A DNA stretch of 64,000 bases from Tubulanus polymorphus (Eukaryota; Nemertea; Palaeonemertea; Tubulaniformes; Tubulanidae), in contig NC_134029.1 of assembly GCF_964204645.1 (NCBI RefSeq), positions 24,322,450-24,386,449 on the forward strand, in the 5' to 3' direction. The notes beneath the pieces are model-generated. The model did not search any database and was not told the origin of the DNA. It saw nothing but the letters and a program-made list of their open reading frames with translations. Positions 13,601 through 26,300 of this stretch are shown here, one piece after another. Every line of letters begins with the position of its first letter. Positions within the stretch are counted from its first letter, which is position 1. The position numbers were made by a program, and so were the translations under genes.

Positions 13601-16600
13601 AGTCAAACTTATAACGGACTTCTGTGGTTCTGAATCAAATATTTCATGTTCAAATATGATACTGTTGAATCAAACTGTTAAACAGTTCCCGAGAGAATTA
13701 CAATGAACTGTGAATTATTTCAATCATGTCTCAATTCTAAAAATCTCGCGTTTATGACATTTTGATTTTCTATCTCAGTCTCAAGTGAATGTTTGTTTGT
13801 TGAAGATGTCCCAAGGTTCTGATAACAGGCAAGGCACATATCAGATGGCTGCTGCTGCTGCTGCAGCTGCAGCTGCCTCTATTGCGACTCACGACGCGAC
13901 ATAATTTCCATCTTGAGAAAATTGATCACCGTAAGGGCTGAATTTGTATCTGTGATGTTTTGATTGTACATTGATGGTGAAGTTGAACATCAGTGTACGC
14001 TGCCGTCATGAAGAGAATATAAAGACGACCGACCGAGGGCTCATCATTCCGGCGTAATGAATTCGCTATTGTGCTCGCTGTATTCTGAATACCACTGCGG
14101 TGATATTTCCCAATATTGCATATTGATGGGCTCACGTAAGTCCGACGAATTTTTCTGCCGGATTTTCGTATAGAATCATATTCTTCTCGTCAACGAGCAC
14201 AAACGGAATTTTTCTACCGAACGCGCGCGGGCGCGAATCAATGCACCAAATCAGGCTGTTTTTGTTATGATCAACAATTTATCATAAGTCGGAAATCAGA
14301 CGGTGCAGCCGCGTCCCTGGACTCGTCTGAATACATCTTGCGGCGGTTCTCAATAGAACATGGGCGTGTTTAGCGCACCACCCGAACTGAGAAGCATTCC
14401 GCCTGTCATATCATGACATATTAGAACTGTTCTGGAGGAAATCAAGCACTTGACGGCTGTATAAATAGTTATTGAATCTGTCCTGACAAACTGCACCGCG
14501 ATTCTCAATATATTCCCACCATTATCAAATATGATATTAATGAATTCGCGACGCATTTTTTAGTCTGAAATTTTTATAAAAATCCGTTATATTGTATCCA
14601 TCAGAATTACCCCAGATGTTTCGTGCGATCATCATCGAATCATTACCGAGTAACTTATTCTATGAATATATGGGATTTTATATTCAACTTTTTACACGTA
14701 ACATCTTTACATATTGATGCTACGTTTCGACACGATGAAAATGATTTAGAAAATTCACCCAATCATCCGATGGCCCCAGGGGCCAGTTGCACAGTTGTGA
14801 CTTAAGTCTAAACGTGGTCTTAAATCTTAAGACTGGTCTTAAGTTGTTAGATTGGCTATATAACTAAGTTGGTCTTAGATTGGTCTTACGTATGTCTAAG
14901 TCATGACTATGCAACCGACCCCAGATGACAAACCGACGTTTTGTGACCGAATCGAAAGATTCTTCTAGTCGTAAATCGTGATTATTGTAATTATACAGAG
15001 TCTAGTACTACAGTGACCCTTTAGTCGGAGCTGGTGATGATAGGGAAGGCGATGATAGTCTCCTGCGCCGTTATAACCATGTTCGCTTTGCCTCCTTGTT
15101 GTAAAGTGGTACTTCCATAATATACCCGTATAACTTTAAAGTAATAAGGAGGCTGGCAATCAGTCTGTTGATGGGAAAATTATACAGATTCGACCTCGGC
15201 GTCGAGGGATGGTATGTAGTAGTCGACGCGTTCACCACCACTGCAGAGGGAGAGGGAGAGGGAGAGGGAGAGGGAGAGGGAGAGGGAGAGGGAGAGGGAG
15301 AGGGAGAGGGAGAGGGAGAGGGAGAGGGAGAGGGAGAGGGAGAGGGAGAGGAGAGGGAGTAGAACGAAACTTGTGGGAGGAAAAAACAAGACTTTACTCT
15401 TAGCTGTCTCCTACAGTTCTCTTAGTGGGATAATTGTCGGATTTAATGAATAAGCGAAGATTCACTCAACTACTTTGTTTTTGCCTTCTCCATTTTACTG
15501 ATATCAAAATGAAATATATTTTCTCCAATTCTCAATGTAATTGCGAATCAGAATGTATAAAGTGCGATGCTATAAAAATCCATCGCTGATTGGCTGCGAT
15601 TTTAATTAATACGTGATAAGTTTTCTAAAGTTAGGCCACAAATAATTGAAATCATCGTGATCTCCAAGAAAAGGTGGTATTTACAGTTCTTAGTCTGTCA
15701 AACTGGGCCAATATGGCGGACCCATATATACCGGGTATAACATGTATATGCTACCAGTTCGTTTTATAGAACTCGAGTAGATTTGGGGAAAGTGACAGAA
15801 AACCGATCGATCATAGTAGAAATGATGCCGAAACTGTTCTAAAACGACAAACTCGAAACCAACGTTTCATCATTCCGGTTCTTTTTTCCTATTGATCCAC
15901 GTTTTGTTTCCAGTCGGGTGTAACTAGAATGTACTATTTATAGTTTTACTGGTGATAAACTAAGGAATAACTTATGATGTATAATTCTGATACGTAAATA
16001 CATTACCTATAACGCTTAGATTTGAGACCGATCTTAGTAAGACCTCGTTATAAGATCAGTTAAAACCAGCCTCAAAATGTAAGCCCATTTTGGCCCAGAA
16101 TGATTATCTATTTTATGATATAACATTGATATTTGTATTCAAATATCATAGAAACTGAAAATAATACCTAGAATAGAATCTACGTCCCTGCTGACTTCCA
16201 GTTCTGACGTCACAGTCTACGCTGTTCTCTAATTATCCACGACTCGCCATACGAGATAATCGTTAATGAAGTGAAAACCTCTTCTCGACCGAAAGTTCCT
16301 TTTAAAAAAGGATATTAACCTTAACTAAGTCTGGGCGACTGGTTGTGCTCATTATGGAAGTTAATTGCTTGAATGATCATCGCGGTGGAGTAAGCAGCTA
16401 TGCAGAGACCCACTCTCACGATATAGACCATCAAATATCTCCTATCATCGAGGCTGTGCGCGTTAGGTCACTCCTTATTAGGTAATACGAAACTATTTTG
16501 TCTGGGACACTGTAAACTAAATAAACGGACCACGCCGCCTCATGAGAAAAATAAACTAGACGACCATCGTCTAGATTCCTGCGGTTAATTTGATTCCTAT

Positions 16601-17325
16601 CTGAGTTCGTGAGATGAGAAATATTCATTTCCTAATTTGAGAAAACCACTGCAATGATTGAGGAAATGGAGAGACAATGATTAGGATGCATCAAATGTGT
16701 AAACACGGTTGTAGTCAATATATCTGAAAACATGGATATAGATTAATTTGCCGATTGAATTGATCGCTGCGAATTCGTTACTGCCGATTTATAACTATAT
16801 TTTGATCATTAATCGTGCGCGATCGCGTATAAGTTTTGATTATCAGGTCGAAGGGAGCTGCTAAGGGGGATAGATGATGGACGATATCCGCTCAAGGACA
16901 GGTCTAGCTCCGTACTGTGTTTGTACTGCCCCGGTGGCAGTCAGCTAACGGAAGGTGATGATGATGATCATCATCGTTATCATCGTTAGTAGTGCTGTGT
17001 TCAACAAGACTTACCCCAAAAGACGTATAAATACAGACAAGAGGTTTGGACGTGTTTTGCGGGCGTGTAAATAGAATCAATATAAATAGACAGTTTGCGT
17101 GATTCTACGTCTAATCACTGATCACTTGTTCTTCGGAAATTATCACAAAGTAACAAATCACGAGCAGTGGATTTATAAAATCCGCCTGGCATCAAACGAC
17201 GTCAGAGTCAGTTACAAGAAGCCATGAGTGTTAACCGGATTCGATCACCAGACCAGAATATAGATGGATAGAACATCATAAAGCTTACAGTTAACGGTCA
17301 TCTTCTAACTATATATACATCCAAC

Positions 17326-17359
<34 letters not shown>

Positions 17360-20300
17360 TGAAACGTCATGCTGTCTTTGTTATTGCCAAAACAAAACTA
17401 TCTTTAGGCAGGTTTCGATTGGTCTCTCTCTGTCGATTCCGGAATCTCTTCTGGCGTGTTCGTTTCGACCAGAATACGCTCTGTACCTATTCCGGAATAG
17501 CGTAATCTGTAAACCTGATCGAAGCGGCCGGTAGAGAGTTTGTAATCTGTAAACCTGATCGAAGCGGCCGGTAGAGAGTTTGTAATCTGTAAACCTTATA
17601 GAAGCGGCCGGTAGAAAGTTTGTAATCTGTAAACCTGATAGAAGCGGCCGGTAGAGAGTTTGTAATCTGTAAACCTGATAGAAGCGGCCGGTAGAGAGTT
17701 TGTAATCGCTAAACCTGATAGAAGCGGCCGGTAGAGAGTTTGTAATCTGTAAACCTGATAGAAGCGGCCGGTAGAGAGTTTGTAATCTGTAAACCTGATA
17801 GAAGCGGCCGGTAGAGAGTTTGTAATCTGTAAACCTGATAGAAGCGGCCGGTAGAGAGTTTGTAATCTGTAAACCTGATAGAAGCGGCCGGTAGAGAGTT
17901 TGTAATCGCTAAACCTGATAGAAGCGACCGGTAGAGAGTTTGTAATCTGTAAACCTGATAGAAGCGGCCGGTAGAGAGTTTGTAATCTGTAAACCCGATA
18001 GAAGCGGCCGGTAGAGAGTTTGTAATCTGTAAACCTGATAGAAGCGGCCGGTAGCGAGTTTGTAATCTGTAAACCTGATAGAAGCGGCCGGTAGAGAGTT
18101 TTCGTAAATGGGACATGGACTACAGCCGGAAGTAGCATAGATTCCCCACAAAGTTCGTCGTATTTTTTATGTGATTCCGTTGCGGGGTAACCATAAATTG
18201 GTTGTGAGTCATGCATACTAATTATCAATAATTAATTCGGATTAATTGGAACTAATGATTAAACCGCGCATGCGTGTTGAACCATGCATTATTCAGATGT
18301 CGATACAAACATACACGATACACGATATAGACGATATACAAGTTTAATGCTTATTCCCATTACGACGATTCATTACCGTTGATATGATTAATACGGACCT
18401 GGTTACAATATCATTAACATGTCCAAACCGAGCTCAGTTTTGTCGGGAGAAAAACATTAACATTTTATGATGCGTATCAAGGTGAAAGGATTGTTCTGTA
18501 GATGATAATGATATTAACACAGTGTTACTGATTCATCCTGTTGTTTCTATTTTGTTACCACATAACTAAGAGACCAAGAACACTTTGAAAGGATTCGAAT
18601 GACGCCGAGTTGAGTTCATTCTGGTGTTGTGACCACGAGGGAGTGCGCACTGGTCACCAGGCGAGCCACATCTGACTGGTCACCGGGCGGGCCTCAACTG
18701 ACTGGTCGCCGGGCGGGCAACACCTGACTGGTCACCGGGCGGGCCTCAACTGACTGGTCACCGGGCGGGCGAAATCTGACTGGTCACCGGGTTAGCCACA
18801 CCTGACTTGTCATCGGGCGGGCAACACCTGACTGGTCACCGGGCGGGCCTCAACTGACTGGTCACCGGGCGGGCCTCAACTGACTGGTCACCGGGCGGGC
18901 CACACTGAACTGACAAACTAACATACCTCTTCAATCGCTAGAGCTCGTTGGTCTAGTGGTTAGCTTGTTGGCCTGACATGCCAGAGGTTCTAGGATCGAA
19001 TCTAGGGTTAGGGTTACCCAGTGTAACTGGAATTAGGTTTGGGGCTATCGATCGCTAGAGCCGTGGACAGACATATTTTTTTCCTAGAATTCTGAATGAA
19101 CCCAAAAGAATGTCTGAAATGAAGACCGTTCTAATGCTCATGTTATAAGGCTCGATAGTGTTTCACGTGTATGGCCCTCGAGACTATACCGCCACATTAA
19201 TCATCACTGTCAAAAATGCCTTGATTAAATTCTTTTTTACTTCAAAATTCATCCTCCTTCTTTCCTTCTTAAACCGCAGTAATTTTCTCGTTAAGAAAAA
19301 TGTCGCGTAATTAGATTCACCAGACGCGAATTTTGTATTGAAAAATCGAGCGCCGTCAACCTTGAAATGAAAAGATGTCACAATCGTTGAGATTGAGATG
19401 AAAATTTACAATAATTATGATGTGCAATTAGATTCGATAATTAAAGTCAGATTGTCGGGAGTGAAATTTGGCGTTGACTTCAACGATGTTTTAATCGCAG
19501 TCGCCGCGCGTTCGATTCTAAATCGTCAATAACAATTAAACGGGACCGGTGCTCGCTGATTAAACCATCTCTTATCCGAATTAAAACCGTATTTTAACGG
19601 GCGAATTTTTCATCGTTTCGACTCTGATAGACTTTTACAGATGATTTATTAACCGTAACGCGAGTAGAAGCAGCTTTTTCTCCGGCGGGAGTTGTTCTCT
19701 TCGCTGCCCCTAATGGCCAAATGTAGAGTGTCGCAGTCTGACGCAAACATTTTCAAGTGTCACAAAATGCATTAAGCAGCAGCGGCGGCAGAGGCAGCGG
19801 TTCGTGTTACAGTGAATAGATGCAAATACCTATCTTGAGGGGTTTTCCATCTGAATGCTCTACGCCATTGAATTGATACACTAGAAAGTTCTACACACGG
19901 TTCTACACCCGGTTGCTTTTAAGATTATTTTTTTTTAAAGTTTTTATATCTAGTTAGTCTATCACAGTGAATATCGTCTCAATAGTCAGGTCGGTTATAT
20001 CCTCGGTATCGGTTGGAAGATGTTTGAAATCGGGCTACAGGTTCTCGGAGATCATTTAGAATGGTACAATCTAACTCAAACTGTGGATGGACCCTTATTC
20101 AACACAGAAATGTGGAATTAATTCCTCAAACTGTGGCATTTGTTGCTCATTTAGCTCTGAAATGTGAAACTAGGTGCAAAACTACTCAGCCCTGCTTTAC
20201 GGAACGTTAGAATACAATATTGACGGTCGAATGACGTAATCGATCCTCCATTCTACCTCTATTGACTTGTATCTATCCTCTACTCGACCTCCAATGACTT

Positions 20301-23300
20301 GCAGACGATATTAATATTGATAAGACTCGGTGTGTGTAGGCCCTATATATACATAATATATATAGTTGATCAATATCGTTTACTTACAGAAACATGATGT
20401 AAACATTGACCGCGAGGTCGTGTACCGTATATACAAACCGTATCTTACTCAGCGCCGACAAACTTTATTCATCTGTTCATTAACCCCAGTTTCAAGATTA
20501 TTATCAATAGCGAATTCGGTGACGATATTAATGAGAATATTAATCTTGATGAAACACTTCGAGTCCGTGGGTTATCGACACAATCATACAAATAAATTCC
20601 CACAATTCAAACAGAAAAACGAGTACAAAATGTTCCCTCCACCTGTAGCTTTTTTTATGTTTTGACATATAACAATAAAATGCTATGATATATCAATCAA
20701 TATCATCAATCACTATATCCTAAGATCTCATGAAGAGTTCATATTCACAATCCAGAGCAAAAAGAGTGATCTAAAGGAAATATTTCGGATTGAATTTTCA
20801 TTTCCTGTACTGTGGGATTTTACCGTATTCAAACATCAATCTTCAATACACGACGAAGGATTCTAGATATCAAATTACCGTTAAGTCGATATATCATTTA
20901 AAGAGAACTCCCTTCATTACACACAAATTACGATTCATTAAATCATAGGATCACCGATTTTGGTCTTAAACTATACTAGTCGCGAAGACGACGGTTTTAC
21001 TGATCCTAGTGATGATTCTTTACGCCAAAGTCGTGAATGAAACTTCACTAGAAAAAGAATTGTAAGCTTTGTGTAAGATGCGTGAGAGTTTCACACATTT
21101 GTCATTGGTGTTTTATGTATTCGCTTCTCCTGCGCTTTGAGGCAAAGTCTCCGTCCACAAAAGCGGAAAATTGCATTCATCAAAAACCTGTGGAATCTTC
21201 CAGCAAACTAATCAATTCAATACCGTTCTTCAACTGCGTCAAATGAGATTGCGGAAAAAATCTTAACGTTTTTTTTTTGATGTCGCGATTGATACGTGAA
21301 GGTATTACTGGCTCCGGGATCTGATGGTAACAGTTCTGTGTAAGTGTCTCGTTTACTTAGAATTATGTAGGGACCAATATTATGGAGATCTCTATTATTT
21401 TTTGTAAGTTCTTCAATGAAGTATAAATGTAAAGCCGACTGCGGAATGGATCCGGCTAATTTTGTATCAAAATAACCCCCACTCGTTATTCAAAGTTTAC
21501 AAATATCTATTGGAATAAACAGGTTCACTTGTGATCAATAAAATCATAAAGTCGATTACATTTTTATGATATCTTTTAATTCGTTTCGTTTTTCGTCCGA
21601 TCCGAAACAAATATGAACAAAATCGAAAAATTAAGTAGCAAAAATTAATAGGGAGAAAAGACTGATCAATGCAATGGACCCGTGGTACCCAAAAACAAAC
21701 CGCCTGGAAACTGTTAAAAGGCTATTCTACCTTTAACTTTAACTTTATTGGCAAAATCAAGGTCACAAAGTAATGACAATATGAGCATCATTATAATAAT
21801 AACAAGCGAAATAGGTAGCAGTCGGTAGTAAGCAATAGAAAGTGTCTCGGAATTGTCTGAAAGATGACACAGGTCCCCAGAATACGATTGTTTGTCTGTA
21901 AAAGCCTCTTGATGTTATTGTTAGTGAACACTGCTTCTATTTCAACTATTTGTGAATTATTTGTGAATTAAGTGAAGGAACGTTTTTCATTATTTATCTC
22001 GTACGATAGTCTTGTATTATTGAATGTCTGTTCACTGGTAAGCGATGAGCAGTATTAAACGAAAATAAACGAGTTCGTTGATTAACATCGCGGCAGTCAT
22101 GAAAAGCGTTTAGAAGCCCGTCCAACATGGCCCGCGAGTACAAATGGTATTACCGAGTAATTTCCTAATAATGGAGCTGTGAAGACGTGACGAATAGTTA
22201 ATTGGTCGGTTTGTATTCATTCCATACTGGTGACCGACCGAGCGGCCGGGTGATAATTCCTTATTTTTATCATCAATCGCTACCATCAGAACAGACTCGC
22301 CACCACCAGTGGTCAGCTAGCGGACTGACTGTCCGTACAAGACGTCCATATATCTACTTTTATTATGCGGTGAATCTAGCGAAGAATAAATCTCGTAAAA
22401 TGTTACCCTCCCTGCTGGCTTCATAGATAAAGACTTTGTTTTGATTCGGTTGATAGCTTAAACCAGCTTGACATTAACCGATATTTTGTGTATGTCAATT
22501 TATCACGTTTTAGTCAGTCGCGTTATTGCTGAATATAAATATGGTCGAATTGCGGGCAGGTTTTATAGACCGAACATGAGCTCTGGACCCCAGGATTCGT
22601 CACTGCGGTCAGTTCCCATTGATCGTGATGGAAATTCTGATGACGCATTGGAAGAAGTTCCGTGGAAGTACTCCTAGATCGACTGATTGTTCCGTGGGAG
22701 TACTCCTAGATCCTCGACTGATTGTTCCGTGGGAGTACTCCTAGATCGACTGATTGCTCCGTGGGAGCACTCCTAGATCGACTGATTGTTCCGTGGGAGC
22801 ACTCCTAGATCGACTGATTGCTCCGTGGGAGTACTCCTAGATCGACTGATTGTTCCGTGGGAGTACTCCTAGATCGACTGATTGCTCCGTGGGAGTACTC
22901 CTAGATCGACTGATTGTTCCGTGGGAGCACTCCTAGATCGACTGATTGCTCCGTGGGAGTACTCCTAGATCGACTGATTGCTCCGTGGGAGTACTCCTAG
23001 ATCGACTGATTGTTCCGTGGGAGTACTCCTAGATCGACTGATTGCTCCGTGGGAGTACTCCTAGATCGACTGATTGTTCCGTGGGAGTACTCCTAGATCG
23101 ACTGATTGTTCCGTGGGAGTACTCCTAGATCGACTGATTGTTCCGTGGGAGTACTCCTAGATCGACTGATTGCTCCGTGGGAGTACTCCTAGATCGACTG
23201 ATTGTTCCGTGGGAGTACTCCTAGATCGACTGATTGCTCCGTGGGAGTACTCCTAGATCGACTGATTGTTCCGTGGGAGTACTCCTAGATCGACTGATTG

Positions 23301-26300
23301 TTCCGTGGGAGTACTCCTAGATCGACTGATTGTTTTCACCTGACGGTTAGAGCAGGTGCTCTGTGACGTCACATAAATGGGATATCCTGATTCTCACAGT
23401 GGTACGAATGAGCCAGTCATTAGCTGACTTATTAATTGGTTAATGACCGAACTCGTTAATTAATTAATGACTAACGCGAGAATGAGGATATCCCATCTAT
23501 GACTGACTCATTCGGGAAATATCCCATCAACGTGACGTCACCTGCACCAGCCGTCATGTGAAAACGATTTGTTCCAATTACTTGAGAATCATTTTCACAA
23601 AACTCTTCAAAAATCAATTTGAAGTCTGCAGTCGATTTAGGAATTGAGACGTTTTCGAGTCAGTTTCCCTAGTGAACCATGTTTGTTTAGCTCGGTTTTT
23701 GGTTCCATAGAATAAACCATTTTTAACTGTCTCTGAGTCGGTAAAACAAACCAACATGGCTTCGTCGTCGAAATCGCAACCTACCCAATACCGGATACCG
23801 TACATACACAAAAGCTGCTATACATATTTATTTACATCACCAGCAGAAAATCGGGCAATAAAACAACTTATCTTTTGATGTAGTAGTGACTTAGCGAGCA
23901 AACCGCAGTAGGTGCCAGTAATACTATCTAGTATCTAAACGTGTCACCCGCACGATTCAGTGACCGGTGATTTTGTGATGGTGAAAATAATTCCGTGACT
24001 TGCACCTATAATCACTCAGCTTAATGATTTAAAATGAATGGTTAATGAAAAAAATCCCAAATCCAAAACGTGATATAATAGTTGCTGAGGTTCATGTGAT
24101 TTTACTGAGCTATAACAACATTTTGTCCTTTATTGTACAGCCGCAGCCGCACCCGCAGCAGCCGCAGCAGTAGCATTAGCCGCAGCCGCAGCAGCAGCCG
24201 CACCCGCAGCCGCAGCAGCAGCCGCAGCAGCCGCAGCCGCACCCGCAGCAGCCGCAGCAGTCAATGCGTTTTTAGCTTCATGAGATGAAAAATTCATTCA
24301 TCGCCGCAAAATAACTGCAAATAAATCAAAACAATGAACTCACTCCGGGGCAATATGAGCTATAGCTGTCGCAACAACGCTTATATCACCCCCCTCTCTC
24401 TCTTTCTTCTTCTCCTCTCCCTCTCTCCCAACAAATTTATTCAGTAACTGAACTATGACGTCACGGTAATCGACGCCTGACGGCTGATAACGATTCAAGA
24501 AAATGTACCCGCGCGTTGGACACCTCAAGTGTCTGTGTTGTCGTAGGCAATATTGACAATTTTTCAGTAACGTCGGCGATGCATTTTTTTCTGTCTGTGG
24601 CGCTTTTGAGTTTGATGTTTCCCCGGCTGTGATTAATCGTGTCCTGCTCGATCTCATCCAATCCACGAATGAAGAATCGACAATTTTCATACGCGCTTAA
24701 TTGGACCAAATGCATTATCTATAGTCGCGTTCGTGTAACCCCCTAGCTAAACCCACCCCGCTATCTCCCCTCTCCGATATCGCCTGGGTCAATTACTTTA
24801 AGTGCTCTAATATCAATTGAACGGATTTGAGGATGTTCTTAATGTTGAGAAAGCGTAATAAACTTCAATTGAAGACGACATTAGAATAACAATAGACCGT
24901 GTCTATTTCCGCTAAAACCGTAGTTAATGCATGCCACGCAGTGAACCAGTCACAAAGTAGGATTTGTTACACTTAGGAGTCCACGATGTTTTTCTATCAA
25001 TAGTTAACTAAGCCACTGGGGGAAGGATCCACAGTTTGAATTCCGCCGGGCGGTTTAAGGATGTTTTGACTGATTTATTCTAAGTGACTCTGAAGTCCAA
25101 TAACTAGTTGTAAACCGTCATGTTTTTGTGACGTAGTCCCGAGTCGTTGAATAAACAATTTCTTATATATTTTCTAAAATAAATATTTGCCCGATTTGAA
25201 ACACGTCGACGACCCTTTAGAATATATAAATGAATTTCTTCTTTTTATGTCAAAGAGATGGTTTTCTTGCGAAATTTAATTCCGATCGCAGGCACACGAC
25301 CGTGTAGCCTCTATTGGTTGAGTCGAGTTCACTAGTCAGAAAAGCTACTTCTGAAAATGACTTCTTTTTGCCATGAGACATAACTAATTCTATAAATTCC
25401 AACTTAAGAATTGGTTACTTTGAAGGGAGCAATGTAACTTCCCTTTTTCTTTTAACTTTCAGAATACCAGGTGGATATTCCCTAATTTTTGAGCATCATT
25501 TTCAAAACCAGTTGTTGATCATATTCCTAGTGAAACTGTTGTTATCACCTGTTCTCAGTACGTTCTCGGAATCGCGTCACGGCATTGAAACCCTGACGGG
25601 GGATGAACGACGATTATAATTTACACCTTGTGTTTTGTGTGTGCGTCGTGTGGGTATGCATGTGTTTGTTTTGTGTGTGCGTGTGGGTATGCATGTGTTT
25701 GTTTTGTGTGTGCGTGTGGTTATGCATGTGTTTGTTTTGTGTGTGCGTCGTGTGGGTATGCATGTGTTTGTTTTGTGTGTGCGTCGTGTGGGTATGCATG
25801 TGTTTGTTTTGTGTGTGCGTGTGGTTACGCATGTGTTTGTTTCAGTTTCATCCACAACACTCACGGTTTTAGAGTTGTGACGAGCGACTGATGGTGAATT
25901 GTGGGACTGCTCCGCCTGATGGTGAATTGTGGGACTGCTCCGAGGATCATATCGGATTAAACCAGTAACAGTTTATTGCAGTCAATTGACGGTTATCTCA
26001 TTGATAGAGAGAAATGTGAAACGCTACTTTATTTTAAATCCTATTTTATTTCCCAGATACGGCGAGAGTGAGAGGGAGAGAGAGGCAGGCAGAGCGTTCA
26101 GGCGAAATCCAATAAATGACTAAATCGCCCGCTACACAATTTTACGCGTTCGGTTCAAATGACAGTTCGAAGTAATTATATCAAATCCTCAGCAGATCGA
26201 TAATTTCAAATAGAAATCACAGCCAATGAAAAGCTTTTTCGATATATTTTCATTTTCATACATTCGATATATCGATTGGTAGTTTGATATTTGGCTTTTT

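Noticed and set aside
17596-18228. 210-codon minus-strand frame with a 40-residue periodic peptide
   Set aside because: It is the translation of the 40-bp minisatellite in all three phases; openness follows from the absence of stops in the unit.
18941-19020. A possible tRNA gene
   Set aside because: A and B boxes are present, but acceptor and anticodon stems do not pair and the same sequence is repeated elsewhere with a common tail; it is a SINE.
24340-24690. 116-codon minus-strand frame with a CxxC...H-like stretch
   Set aside because: The spacing does not form a known zinc-binding motif; a second frame overlaps it, and no splice or promoter signal supports it.
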